From positions 1 to 14,637 of the forward strand of contig DKBI01000139.1 of assembly GCA_002451175.1 (NCBI GenBank): DNA of 14,637 nt, given 5' to 3'. Below, piece by piece: positions 1-7,392 of this stretch. Numbering within the stretch: the stretch's first letter is position 1; each line of letters starts with the position of its first letter. Under the pieces are notes generated by a model. The model saw only the letters and a list, made by a program, of their open reading frames with translations. It made no database searches and was not told the origin of the DNA. The position numbers and the translations under genes were made by a program. The stretch comes from Betaproteobacteria bacterium UBA6904 (lineage in GTDB: Bacteria > Pseudomonadota > Gammaproteobacteria > Burkholderiales > SG8-39).

Positions 1-456
1 GATCGCCAGCATCTGCTGCTGGCCGCCCGACATGGAACCGGCGAGCTGGCGCCGGCGCTCCTTGAGCACCGGAAACGCCTCGTAGCTGAACGCGAGATTG
101 CCGCTGATGCCGCTGCGCGCGCCCTCGCGGAACGCGCCCAGCAGCAGGTTCTCCTCGACGGTGAGGCGGGGAAACAGCCGCCGCCCCTCGGGAACGAGCG
201 CGACCCCCAGGCCGACGATCTCCTCGGTGGACAGGCGCGTCAGGTCGTGCCGCACGCCGTCGATCTCGAGCACGATCGCGCCCGTGGTCGGCCGCACGAG
301 CCCCATCACGCACTTGATGAGCGTGCTCTTGCCGTTGCCGTTCGTGCCGAGCAGCGCCACCGTCTCGCCCTGCCGCACGGCGAGCGAAATGCCGTGCAGC
401 GCGCGCACCGCGCCGTAGCCGGCGTCCACGCCCTCGAGGTTCAGTTCAAGCGCCAA
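1..456 (-). CDS. livF: Branched-chain amino acid-type ABC transporter ATPase LivF (partial, C-terminus beyond window)
   Basis: This is one of the two cytoplasmic ATPases that drive a Liv/HAAT importer. The 152 visible residues contain Walker A GTNGNGKST at 37-45, the LivF hallmark VPEGRRLFPRLTVEENL at about 88-104, and the ABC signature MSGGQQQ at 142-148. Walker B and the H-loop lie off the left edge; the family is usually about 235 residues. I chose the TTG at 456-454, which overlaps the livG stop by 11 bases, because it puts the usual N-terminus (LELNLEGVDAGYG) right after the start. No strong ribosome binding site is visible, so translation is probably coupled to livG. It is the last visible gene of livKHMGF. 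Family assignment is firm; the start codon is less so, and the transported substrate is unknown. Confidence 0.93.
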   Translation of the reverse strand, partial: MALELNLEGVDAGYGAVRALHGISLAVRQGETVALLGTNGNGKSTLIKCVMGLVRPTTGAIVLEIDGVRHDLTRLSTEEIVGLGVALVPEGRRLFPRLTVEENLLLGAFREGARSGISGNLAFSYEAFPVLKERRRQLAGSMSGGQQQMLAI

Positions 457-1174
457 GGTAGGCTCGCTGCACTTCGGGGTTGGCGACGATGGCGTCCGGC
501 GCGCCCTCGCAGATGATGCGCCCGGCATCGAGGCACACCATGCGCTGCGAGAAGCGCATCACCGCGTGCATGATGTGCTCGATCATGATGATCGTGATCC
601 CGGCGCGGTTCAGATCGAAGAGGATCGCGAGCACCTCGTCCACCTCGTTCGGCGCGAGGCCGGCCATCGCCTCGTCGGAAATCAGCAGGCGCGGCCGCGC
701 GGCCATCGCGCGCGCCAGCTCGAGCTTGCGCAGCTCGACCTGCGAGAGCTGGTTCGCGGGGGTGTCGGCCTTCGCGGCGAGCCCCATCCCGCGCAGAATC
801 GCCAGCGCCTCGCCCCGCGTGTCGGCGCCGCGCAGCGAGCCGCGATGCACGACGTACTCCAGCGGCACCACGAGGTTCTCGACGACCGACATGCTGGCGA
901 AGGGCCTCGGGATCTGGAAGCTGCGCGCGATGCCGCGCCGCGTGCGCTGGTAGGCGGGCAGTCGCGACACGTCCTCGCCGTCGAAGAGGATGCGGCCCGC
1001 CTCGTTGCGCAGCGCGCCCGAGACGCAGTTGATGAGCGTCGTCTTGCCCGAGCCGTTCGGGCCGATCAGGCCGAAACGCTCGCCCTGCGGGATCGACAGG
1101 CTGACCTCGTTCAGCGCCGTGAAGCCGCCGAACTGCTTGGTCACGCCCTCTATTTTGAGGATGTCCGGAACCAT
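446..1174 (-). CDS. livG: Branched-chain amino acid-type ABC transporter ATPase LivG
   Basis: This is the second ATPase of the importer, 242 residues, close to normal LivG length. Walker A GPNGSGKTT is at 38-46, Walker B LLISDE at 163-168 with catalytic Glu168, the D-loop region follows (AMAGLAP), and the switch His is His200 in IEHIMH. The ABC signature is unusual: LSQVELRKLELARAM starts at 143, where LivG normally has LSxGQQRRLELARAL, so the signature glycine is missing. Such degenerate signatures occur in a subset of LivG-like proteins, so the gene is probably functional. The start ATG at 1174 is the only good candidate before ILKIEGVTKQFGG. It lies 25 bases inside the end of livM, implying translational coupling. 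The open frame continues upstream to 1510, but that stretch is the livM shadow and is not part of the protein. Confidence 0.93.
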   Translation of the reverse strand: MVPDILKIEGVTKQFGGFTALNEVSLSIPQGERFGLIGPNGSGKTTLINCVSGALRNEAGRILFDGEDVSRLPAYQRTRRGIARSFQIPRPFASMSVVENLVVPLEYVVHRGSLRGADTRGEALAILRGMGLAAKADTPANQLSQVELRKLELARAMAARPRLLISDEAMAGLAPNEVDEVLAILFDLNRAGITIIMIEHIMHAVMRFSQRMVCLDAGRIICEGAPDAIVANPEVQRAYLGA

Positions 1175-2085
1175 TTCTTGAACAGGCCGAGCACGCCCTC
1201 GGGGGCGGCGACGACGAAGAATACGAGGAGCACGCCGACGACGAGCACGTTCATCTCGCTGGAGATCGTCACCGACACCACCTGCTGCAGCGTGCTGAGG
1301 ATGAGCGCGCCGATCACCGGGCCCAGGTAGTGCGCGGTGCCGCCGATCATCGGGCTCGCCAGCGCGCCGATGGCGTAGTTCAGGTTGAAGGTCGAGGCCG
1401 GCTCGATGAAGCTGAGGTACATGGGCATGCAGGCGCCCGCGGTGCCCATCAGCGCGCCCGAGACCGTGCAGGCGAAAAGCTTCAGCCGCAGCGTCGGCAC
1501 GCCCGTGCACTCGGCCGCCTCCTCGCTGTCGCGGATCGCGCGCAGCCCGCGCCCGATCCAGGACTGCTCGATCCAGCGCGCCACCGCCACGGCGACGATC
1601 GCGATCGCCACCGCCAGCACGAAGAGCATCTTGATGTACGACTCGAACGGCGGCATCGGCGGCGGCCGCAGCAGCTGCAATCCGGTCGCGCCGCCCGCGA
1701 AGCGCCAGTTGATGAACAGCGTCTCCATGATCACCACCAGCGCGATCGTGGCGATGGCGAAGAAGATGCCCCGCAGGCGCAGCGTCAGCACGCCGGCCGC
1801 CAGGCCGAGCAGCCCGCTCATCACCCCCGCGGCGAGGATCTGGAGCACGAGCGGCATGGCGAACGCCTTGAACAGGACGGCGGCCGTGTAGGCGCCCAGC
1901 CCGAAGAACGCCGGCGTGCCGAAATTGACGTAGCCGGCATAGCCGCCGAGGATGTTCCAGGCCGTCGCCAGCGTGACGAAGACGAGCACCGTGTAGCCGG
2001 CGAAGAAGAAGTACTCGTTCTTCACGGTGACGGCGGCGGCCACGGCAGCGGCCAGAACGATGGCGGCGGAGATCCAGAATTTCAT
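1150..2085 (-). CDS. livM: Branched-chain amino acid-type ABC transporter permease LivM
   Basis: An inner-membrane permease of 311 residues that pairs with LivH to form the translocation channel. The protein is strongly hydrophobic throughout. It carries the LivM N-terminal motif GGYAGYVNFGTPAFFGLGAY (47-66), a cytoplasmic ATPase-docking loop GRGLRAIRDSEEAAECTG (178-195) that contacts LivG/LivF, and the typical C-terminal PEGVLGL (295-301). The ATG start lies 21 bases after the livH stop, with a weak GGTGA upstream. Its 3' end overlaps livG. The assignment to LivM rather than LivH rests on the GYxGxxxxG...FGLGAY block and gene order. The substrate is not deducible: this family imports branched-chain amino acids, amides, urea and aromatic acids. 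Confidence 0.95.
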   Translation of the reverse strand: MKFWISAAIVLAAAVAAAVTVKNEYFFFAGYTVLVFVTLATAWNILGGYAGYVNFGTPAFFGLGAYTAAVLFKAFAMPLVLQILAAGVMSGLLGLAAGVLTLRLRGIFFAIATIALVVIMETLFINWRFAGGATGLQLLRPPPMPPFESYIKMLFVLAVAIAIVAVAVARWIEQSWIGRGLRAIRDSEEAAECTGVPTLRLKLFACTVSGALMGTAGACMPMYLSFIEPASTFNLNYAIGALASPMIGGTAHYLGPVIGALILSTLQQVVSVTISSEMNVLVVGVLLVFFVVAAPEGVLGLFKKWFRTSSK

Positions 2086-2106
2086 CGCGCGTTCACCGGC
2101 GTCGCC

Positions 2107-2982
2107 TCACCGCCCGAACAGCCCCTGCGGGCGGATGCCGAGCACGATCAGCAGCAGGCTGAAGGACACCGCCGGCGCCCACGAGGCGCCGAACTGCATC
2201 AGCACGATGGACTCGGAGATGCCGAGGATCAGGCCCGCCGCGATGGTGCCCGTCATGCTGCCGAGGCCCGCGAGCACGACGACGCTGAACGTCCGCCCGA
2301 TGTAGGCGCGGTCCATGCCGGGATCGACCGGCCCGATGATGATCAGCATGGCGCCCGCCACCGCCGCCACCGCCGTCGCGATGCCGAAGGCCCATTGCTT
2401 GATGCGCATCGGGTTGGCGCCCATCAGGCGCAGCGCCTGCTCGTCCTGCGCCACCGCCTTGATCGCGCGGCCGGTGAAGGTCCGCGACAGGTACAGCGTC
2501 AGCACGGTCATCAGCACCAGCGCAACGACGGTGACCACCACGGTGCGCATCGGGATGCGCATGTCGCCGATCGAGAAACTCTTGCCGATGTACGCCGCCT
2601 CGACGGTGCGCTGGTCGACGCCGAACGCGAGGATCAGGCCGACCTCGATGATCAGCGCCAGGCCGAAGAAGAACGCGATGCCGCGAACCCCCGCGTCGCT
2701 GCCGCGCTTCTCGAACACCTCGTAGTAGAAGCGGTACACCGCCATGCCGAGCAGGAAGAACGCCGGCGTCAGCAGCACGCCCGCGAGGACCGGATCGAGG
2801 CCCAGCCGGCCGAGGAGCCAGGTGCAATAGGCGCCGAACACCATGATCGCCGGGTGCGCGACGTGCGGCACGTCGAGCAGCCCGAACGACACCGACAGCC
2901 CGATGCTGACGGCCGCGTAGAAGCAGCCCAGCAGGACGCCGAAGACAATCGCTTCCAGCAGGAGCTCGAAAGAGAAGGGCAT
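2107..2982 (-). CDS. livH: Branched-chain amino acid-type ABC transporter permease LivH
   Basis: An inner-membrane permease of 291 residues. Features are a hydrophobic N-terminal segment, the loop TGRAIKAVAQDEQALRLMG (170-188) that docks the ATPases, the motif VVLAGLGSMTGTIAAG (235-250), and the conserved LivH C-terminus RPQGLFG (284-290). The start ATG at 2982 fits the family N-terminus, but no Shine-Dalgarno sequence precedes it (TGCCTAGCGC). The T-tract of a perfect hairpin ends only 9 bases before this ATG. How livH is expressed relative to livK is therefore an open question. The ATG is the only sensible start, since later methionines would remove the first membrane segment. Confidence 0.95.
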   Translation of the reverse strand: MPFSFELLLEAIVFGVLLGCFYAAVSIGLSVSFGLLDVPHVAHPAIMVFGAYCTWLLGRLGLDPVLAGVLLTPAFFLLGMAVYRFYYEVFEKRGSDAGVRGIAFFFGLALIIEVGLILAFGVDQRTVEAAYIGKSFSIGDMRIPMRTVVVTVVALVLMTVLTLYLSRTFTGRAIKAVAQDEQALRLMGANPMRIKQWAFGIATAVAAVAGAMLIIIGPVDPGMDRAYIGRTFSVVVLAGLGSMTGTIAAGLILGISESIVLMQFGASWAPAVSFSLLLIVLGIRPQGLFGR

Positions 2983-2991
2983 GCGCTAGGC

Positions 2992-3020
2992 AAAAAAACG
3001 GCGCGGGATTCCCGCGCCGT
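2992..3020 (-). terminator. Rho-independent terminator-like hairpin between livK and livH
   Basis: Seen directly: the arms ACGGCGCGGG and CCCGCGCCGT (2998-3007 with 3011-3020) form a perfect 10-bp stem around a 3-base loop. On the minus strand it is followed by seven T residues (2998-2992, the first also being the last stem base). It sits 21 bases past the livK stop (3042) and just before the livH ATG (2982). In binding-protein-dependent importers, hairpins after the binding-protein gene are known to cause partial termination or to protect its mRNA, giving excess binding protein. That role here is inference. Confidence 0.8.
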
Positions 3021-3041
3021 CCCGGTGGGTGTGGAAGGCGC

Positions 3042-4277
3042 CTACTTGCGCGCCTTTTCGAAGGGGACGACCACGTCGCCCGTCTTGTAGGCCTCCGGAT
3101 ACAGGATCACCTGCTTGCCCGGCTGGCGGAACTGCTCGACGTTCTTGTCGGCGATGCCGCGGAACTGGCCCATGACGACGCGCGGGTTGGCCCACTCGCC
3201 GTCCGCGCCGTAGCGGATCGGGCCGACGATCGTCTTCATCTCGTTCTTGTGGAGATAGTCGGCGAGCACCTTGTGGTCGAGGCTCTTGGTCGCCGTCACC
3301 GCCTGCTCGATCATCTGGCCGATCGCGTAGTTGAACGGCGGCAGATAGAAGCCGAGCGGGTCGACCTTCTCGGCGGCCGCCTTCTTCGCGTAGCGCTGCA
3401 GGAAGTCCTCGATGCCGGGGTAGTTCATCCCCGGCACGTAGGAGTTGTAGTTGACGATGCCGTTGAGCAGCGAACCGAGCGACTCCATGATCGGCGTGAA
3501 CTGCAGGCCGACCATCCCGCCGCCGAAGATCTTCACGCCCTCGCCGACGCCGATTTCGTTCACCGCGCGCACGATCGCCACCGAGTCGTTCGGATACGAG
3601 GCGACGAACACGAGATCCGGCTTGGAGGCACGCACGGCGCGGATGAGCGAGGAGAAATCGGTCGTCGTCGGCGGGTAGTTCTGCTCGTAGACCGTCTTCA
3701 GGCCGCCCTTCTTCGCCAGTTCCTTCGCGCCGTTGGCAAGGTTCTGGGCGAACTCCTGGTCCGCGGCGAGAAAGGCGATGGTCTTCGCGCCCGCCTTCTG
3801 GCCCGCCTGGAAGAAGCCCTCGAACCAGCTCGCCGCGTTGTTCCACGGCGCATTGTTGAACCACTTGTCGTGCTTGACGGTGTGGTTCACCTGGAAGGAG
3901 AAGTTGCCCATGAGCAGCAGGTCGCGCTGCTTGACGAGCGGCATGATCGGCGCGGTCGGCACCGTCGCATACGGCGCGATCAGCAGGTCCACCTTGTCCA
4001 CGTCGAGCAGCTTCGTGTACAGCGACGGCGTCATCGCCGGGTTGCTCTGGTCGTCGTAGGCCGTCAGCTCGACCTTGCGCCCGAGCAGGCCGCCCCTGGC
4101 ATTCACGTCCTCGACCCACATGCGGATCGCGACGAGCGCCGCTTTTCCGCCGGCGCCGAGGCCGCCGGTCTGCGGCATGCTCATGCCGATCTTGATCGGT
4201 TGCTGCGCCACGGCAGCCCCCGCCATGGCGAAGACAGCCGCCATCCCCGCAAACCAACGCAGTGCTTTCATCATCAT
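3042..4277 (-). CDS. livK: Periplasmic substrate-binding protein of Liv-type ABC transporter (LivK/LivJ-like)
   Basis: A receptor of 411 residues that delivers substrate to LivHM; it belongs to the type I periplasmic binding fold (Peripl_BP_6). A signal peptide is clear: KALRW positive region, hydrophobic FAGMAAVFAMAGAA, and likely cleavage after AVA at residue 24. The mature protein begins QQPIKIGMSMPQTG, a typical first beta-strand of the family. Three consecutive ATG codons start the frame (4277, 4274, 4271). The Shine-Dalgarno GGGAGGAG at 4288-4281 is 3, 6 and 9 bases from them, so the second or third may be the real initiator; the difference is one or two residues. It is the first gene of the importer and has its own candidate promoter. 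The ligand is unknown; the context suggests an organic or aromatic acid, by inference only. Confidence 0.93.
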   Translation of the reverse strand: MMMKALRWFAGMAAVFAMAGAAVAQQPIKIGMSMPQTGGLGAGGKAALVAIRMWVEDVNARGGLLGRKVELTAYDDQSNPAMTPSLYTKLLDVDKVDLLIAPYATVPTAPIMPLVKQRDLLLMGNFSFQVNHTVKHDKWFNNAPWNNAASWFEGFFQAGQKAGAKTIAFLAADQEFAQNLANGAKELAKKGGLKTVYEQNYPPTTTDFSSLIRAVRASKPDLVFVASYPNDSVAIVRAVNEIGVGEGVKIFGGGMVGLQFTPIMESLGSLLNGIVNYNSYVPGMNYPGIEDFLQRYAKKAAAEKVDPLGFYLPPFNYAIGQMIEQAVTATKSLDHKVLADYLHKNEMKTIVGPIRYGADGEWANPRVVMGQFRGIADKNVEQFRQPGKQVILYPEAYKTGDVVVPFEKARK

Positions 4278-4302
4278 GGACTCCTCCCAGTGAACGGGGG
4301 CG

Positions 4303-4332
4303 ATGCTTGCACGGGACTTCCCCCCCTGTCAA
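4303..4332 (-). promoter_or_regulatory. Candidate sigma-70 promoter for livK operon
   Basis: On the minus strand a perfect -35 hexamer TTGACA (4332-4327) is followed after 18 bases by AAGCAT (4308-4303), which matches the -10 consensus at three of six positions. It lies just after the stop of the LLM oxidoreductase gene and would give a leader of about 20 bases before the livK start and its ribosome binding site. The -35 is strong, the -10 is weak, and the spacer includes a run of seven G residues. It could let the importer be transcribed separately from the two genes upstream. Confidence 0.4.
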
Positions 4333-4336
4333 TCAA

Positions 4337-5428
4337 TCAGGCGCCGCGCGCACCGCGATTCAGCGCCGGCATCACCTTTTCCGCCATCAGTTCCATCGAG
4401 CGGCGCGCAAGGCGCGGATCGACCCAGTCCATGCCGCAGTAGAGCAGCGTGCCGAAGTCGCCGATCGATTCGCGGAACGCGAGCAGCCGGTCCACCACTT
4501 CGCTGACCGTGCCGGCGATCACCAGCCGCTCGGTGAGGTAGTCCGGCGTGATCGCGGCGTCCGGCAGATCCGCATCGGTCTTGAACAGGTTGGCGCGGCC
4601 GGCGCGCACCAGCTTGAAGCCGAGCTGCTGGTAGTAGAACCGGTACGGGCTTTGTGCGCCGTACCCGTAGGCGCGCGCGGTCGCCTCGTCGTCCGCGACG
4701 AACACGGTCTTCGCCACGCGCCAGTCGGCGGCCTGCGGCTGGCGCCCCGCGCGCCCGCAACCCTCCACGTATTTGCCCCAATGCGACTTCACCCACTGCG
4801 GCAGCAGGAAGTTCGCCGAGATCGGCGACCAGCCGCGCGCCGCGGCCTCGCTCACGCCCTTCGAGAACGGCTCCACGGCGGTCACCACGATCGGCGGGTG
4901 CGGGCGCTGGTACGGCTTCACCATCAGGCCCTGGCCGATGTCCGCGATCGTCGTCTTCGCAGTGGAGATCGTCCAATGCTTGCCGACGCGATGCACCGGC
5001 CCGTCGCTCGCCCAGATCGCGAGGATGTGGTCGATGCACTCGACGAACTTCTCCGTGCGGTTCACCTCGAGGTTGCCGAACACTTCCCAGTCCGAGGGCA
5101 GCCCGCCCGGGCTGATGCCGAAGTTGAAGCGCCCCTCCAGCAGGTTGTCCAGCATCGCCACCTTCGCGGCGATCGCCGCGGGATGGCCGTTCGGCAGGTT
5201 GACGGTGCCCGTGCCGAGGCGGATCGTCTTCGTGAGGTGCGCGAGGCTGGCGAGGAAGACGCTGCAGTCGGTGATGGACTCCGCGATGTCCGTGACGTGC
5301 TCGCCGACGTAGGCCTCGGTGAAGCCGAGGCGGTCGGCGAGCAGGATCGCCTCGCTGTCCTCCTTGAGGGTCTGCACGTAATCGCGCCGCGGCGGGTGCA
5401 GCGGCATGGTGAAGTAGCCGAGTTTCAT
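4337..5428 (-). CDS. LLM class (bacterial luciferase-like) flavin-dependent oxidoreductase
   Basis: A 363-residue TIM-barrel enzyme of the luciferase-like monooxygenase family, which uses reduced FMN or F420 to oxygenate small substrates. Family landmarks are KLGYFTMPLHPP at the first strand (2-13), GEH at 42-44, NLPNGHP at 77-83, LEGRFNFGISPG at 97-108, and KPYQRPHPPI at 171-180. The layout resembles limonene monooxygenase/alkanal monooxygenase-like members rather than the longer NtaA/DszA group, so FMNH2 is the likelier cofactor. The ATG at 5428 has AGGA five bases upstream and lies 11 bases after the VOC gene stop, so the two form an operon. No flavin reductase is in the window. The substrate is unknown; the divergent oxidoreductase operon suggests a shared catabolic route (inference). 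Confidence 0.9.
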   Translation of the reverse strand: MKLGYFTMPLHPPRRDYVQTLKEDSEAILLADRLGFTEAYVGEHVTDIAESITDCSVFLASLAHLTKTIRLGTGTVNLPNGHPAAIAAKVAMLDNLLEGRFNFGISPGGLPSDWEVFGNLEVNRTEKFVECIDHILAIWASDGPVHRVGKHWTISTAKTTIADIGQGLMVKPYQRPHPPIVVTAVEPFSKGVSEAAARGWSPISANFLLPQWVKSHWGKYVEGCGRAGRQPQAADWRVAKTVFVADDEATARAYGYGAQSPYRFYYQQLGFKLVRAGRANLFKTDADLPDAAITPDYLTERLVIAGTVSEVVDRLLAFRESIGDFGTLLYCGMDWVDPRLARRSMELMAEKVMPALNRGARGA

Positions 5429-5439
5429 CGGGTTCCTGT

Positions 5440-5901
5440 TCAGGCGGCGCCGAGGTCGGAGGCGCGCAATTCCGGCTGCAGGCCGCCGGCCTCCGCCGCG
5501 GGAAAGTTGAGTTCGATCTTGATGTCGTTCGGGTCCATGAGAAAGAGCTGGTACAACCCCTGGTCGCTGACCTGGCGCTCGCGAAACGGCACGCCGAGCC
5601 CCCGCAGGTGCGCGAGCATCTCGCGCAGGCCGCTGCAGCGGAACGCGATGTGGTCCAGGGCACCGCTGCCTCGCGTGTCCGTGGATTGCTGGCCGACGTA
5701 GCGCTTGCGGTTCTCGCTCACCCCCGCGCCGCCCTGCGTGACGTGCACCACGTCCCGATCGCCCAGGTACAGCCAGACCACGGGAAACTTGAAATCCGGA
5801 TTCGGCCCCTGGCGCATGCCGAGGACGCCGACGTACCAGTCCCGCGTACGCGCGATGTCGTCCGTCTGCACCAGGTAATGCTCGATGTGGCTCAAAGGCA
5901 T
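5440..5901 (-). CDS. VOC family metalloprotein (glyoxalase/extradiol dioxygenase-like), copy 1
   Basis: A small protein of 153 residues with the vicinal-oxygen-chelate fold: N-terminal HIEHYLVQTDDIARTRDWY, central VVHVTQ, DHIAFRC, and C-terminal DPNDIKIELNFP. Candidate metal ligands are His8, His53, His84 and Glu130, consistent with a divalent metal site. VOC proteins include glyoxalases, epimerases, resistance proteins and extradiol dioxygenases; single-domain length alone does not decide among them. It is paralogous to the VOC gene at 10168-10647: both share MPLxxIxHYLV, a PxPDFxFP block and VHxxQ. GGAG lies six bases before the ATG. It is the first gene of the leftward arm, directly on the divergent promoter region. 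Fold assignment is strong, reaction unknown. Confidence 0.9.
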   Translation of the reverse strand: MPLSHIEHYLVQTDDIARTRDWYVGVLGMRQGPNPDFKFPVVWLYLGDRDVVHVTQGGAGVSENRKRYVGQQSTDTRGSGALDHIAFRCSGLREMLAHLRGLGVPFRERQVSDQGLYQLFLMDPNDIKIELNFPAAEAGGLQPELRASDLGAA

Positions 5902-5964
5902 CGTCGTCTCCGCCGGCGGTGGCGAATCCTAATCGATTGCCGGGCGGGCGGCGAAACCGGCCGC

Positions 5965-5994
5965 TTGTCTCCCGGCGACCGCAGGCCTTATCCT
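5965..5994 (+). promoter_or_regulatory. Weak candidate promoter for the molybdenum hydroxylase operon
   Basis: TTGTCT (5965-5970) and TATCCT (5989-5994) are separated by 18 bases and lie about 40 bases before the start codon. Each hexamer matches the sigma-70 consensus at four of six positions. In such GC-rich DNA this is only suggestive. Confidence 0.25.
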
Positions 5995-6020
5995 TGCCGC
6001 CGCCCGGTCCATCGCGGGCA

Positions 6021-6028
6021 GGAGGAGG
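6021..6028 (+). promoter_or_regulatory. Strong ribosome binding site that fixes a TTG start
   Basis: GGAGGAGG at 6021-6028 lies four bases before the TTG at 6033. The open frame continues upstream to 5919, but that part has no family resemblance. The site therefore decides the start of the FAD-binding subunit gene. Confidence 0.75.
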
Positions 6029-6032
6029 ACCC

Positions 6033-6887
6033 TTGAAGGCGTCGTCATTCGGCTACGCAAGGCCTGCGTCGCTCGCCGAGGCGTTTGCGCTGCTCGCGCG
6101 GCATGGCGAGGGCGCGAAGCTGCTCGCTGGCGGCCAGAGCCTCATTCCGTCGCTCAACATGCGCCTCGCCGCGCCCGAGCTGCTCGTCGATCTCGGCGCG
6201 CTGGGCGAGCTCGAGGGCATCGCGCCCCTCGGCCAGGGGCTGCGCATCGGCGCCCGCACGCGGCATTGCGAGATCGAGCGCTCGGCGCTCGTCGCGGAGC
6301 GCGCGCCGCTGCTGGCGCAGGCGGCGCCCCACATCGCGCACGTCGCGATCCGCAACCGCGGCACCCTCGGCGGATCGCTCGCGCTCGCCGATCCGGCCGC
6401 CGAATGGCCCGCGTGCTGCGTGGCGCTCGGCGCACAGATCGTGATCGCCTCGGCTCGCGGCGAGCGGCGCGTCGCCGCCGAGCAGTTCTTCAAGGCGCTG
6501 TACGCGACCGAGCTGGCCGCCGATGAAATCCTCGTCGCCGTGGAGATCCCCCCGCCCGCCCCGCAGGCGCGCAGCGTGTTCCTCGAACTCGCGCGGCGGC
6601 GCGGCGACTACGCGATGGTCGGCCTCGCCGCGCAAGCCAACCGGACGGATGGACAACTCCGGGACGTGCGCCTCGTGTTCCTCGGGGTGGGCGCGATTCC
6701 GGTGCTGGCGAGGCACGCCATGGCGGCCATCGAGGGCAAGGCCGCCGATGCCGCGGCCATCGCCGCCGCGCAGCACGAACTCAGCAAGGACCTGTCGCCG
6801 AACGGCGATCTCTACACCTCCGCCGAGGCGAAGCTGCACCTCGCCCGGGTACTGACGGGCCGCGCGCTGGCCGCGCTCGCCCGGTGA
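6033..6887 (+). CDS. FAD-binding medium subunit of a molybdenum hydroxylase (CoxM/xanthine dehydrogenase family)
   Basis: A 284-residue flavoprotein that passes electrons from the iron-sulfur subunit to an acceptor. It shows both FAD-binding signatures of the family: AGGQSL at 32-37 and GTLGGSLALADPAAE at 110-124. The C-terminal CO_deh_flav_C domain (for example FLELARRRGDYAMVGLA) follows. Length is normal for CoxM-type subunits. The start is TTG at 6033, set by the strong ribosome binding site. It is the first gene of a six-gene operon; the 2Fe-2S subunit gene starts 16 bases after its stop. The order medium-small-large matches coxMSL. A CoxM name would imply CO oxidation, which the large subunit does not support, so I leave the symbol empty. 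Confidence 0.93.
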   Translation: MKASSFGYARPASLAEAFALLARHGEGAKLLAGGQSLIPSLNMRLAAPELLVDLGALGELEGIAPLGQGLRIGARTRHCEIERSALVAERAPLLAQAAPHIAHVAIRNRGTLGGSLALADPAAEWPACCVALGAQIVIASARGERRVAAEQFFKALYATELAADEILVAVEIPPPAPQARSVFLELARRRGDYAMVGLAAQANRTDGQLRDVRLVFLGVGAIPVLARHAMAAIEGKAADAAAIAAAQHELSKDLSPNGDLYTSAEAKLHLARVLTGRALAALAR

Positions 6888-6903
6888 ACGGGAGCCGCTG
6901 CGC

Positions 6904-7392
6904 ATGAACCCGATGCTCGAGACGACGATCACCGTGAATGGCACGCGCGTCACGCGCCGCGTCGAGCCGCGCACCCACCTCGTGGACTTCCTGCGCGAAG
7001 AGCTGGGCTTGACCGGCTCGCACACCGCCTGCGAGCACGGCGTGTGCGGCGCCTGCACCGTGCGCGTGGACGGCGAGATCGTGCGCGGCTGCCTCACGCT
7101 CGCCGTGCAGGCGAACGGCCGCGCCGTGGACACCATCGAGGGGCTCTCCGATTCCGGCGAGATCCGCGACCTGCAGGCGGCCTTCCACGAGCGCAATGCG
7201 CTGCAGTGCGGCTTCTGCACGCCCGGCGTGCTGATGACGGCGCAGGAGCTGCTGCGCACCCGTCCCGCGGCGACGCGGGACGAGATCCGCGACTTCATGT
7301 CGGGCAATCTCTGCCGCTGCACCGGCTACCAGTCGATTCTCGACGCGATCGAGGCCGTGCTGATCGCGCGTCGTCAGGCGAGGCCCGCATGA
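6904..7392 (+). CDS. 2Fe-2S small subunit of a molybdenum hydroxylase (CoxS family)
   Basis: A 162-residue protein that carries two [2Fe-2S] clusters and relays electrons from the molybdenum centre to FAD. The plant-ferredoxin-type cluster is bound by Cys43, Cys48, Cys51 and Cys63 (CEHGVCGAC...GC). The helical-domain cluster is bound by Cys102, Cys105, Cys137 and Cys139 (QCGFCTPG and NLCRCTGY). All eight cysteines are present. ATG at 6904 has GGGAG nine bases upstream; ATG at 6913 is an alternative that would remove three residues. There is no signal peptide, so the complex is probably cytoplasmic. Its stop overlaps the large-subunit start by ATGA, showing translational coupling. Confidence 0.95.
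   Translation: MNPMLETTITVNGTRVTRRVEPRTHLVDFLREELGLTGSHTACEHGVCGACTVRVDGEIVRGCLTLAVQANGRAVDTIEGLSDSGEIRDLQAAFHERNALQCGFCTPGVLMTAQELLRTRPAATRDEIRDFMSGNLCRCTGYQSILDAIEAVLIARRQARPA

Larger units (their letters stand above)
5902..6032. promoter_or_regulatory. Divergent intergenic region between the two oxidoreductase arms
   Basis: A 131-bp gap between the start codons of the leftward VOC gene and the rightward molybdenum hydroxylase operon. It must hold both 5' ends. Seen in it are an AATCGATT palindrome (5931-5938), an imperfect dyad GGC-G-AATC / GATT-GCC (5921-5928 and 5935-5941), a minus-strand TAGGAT (5931-5926) that could serve as -10 for the VOC gene, and a purine-rich ribosome binding site at its right end. 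No regulator gene adjoins it, so the controlling protein is probably encoded elsewhere. Confidence 0.5.

Noticed and set aside
1330..3090. Long plus-strand open frame opposite livM and livH
   Set aside because: Highly charged Arg/Asp/Glu/His-rich translation without domains, opposite two clear membrane proteins; a shadow frame.
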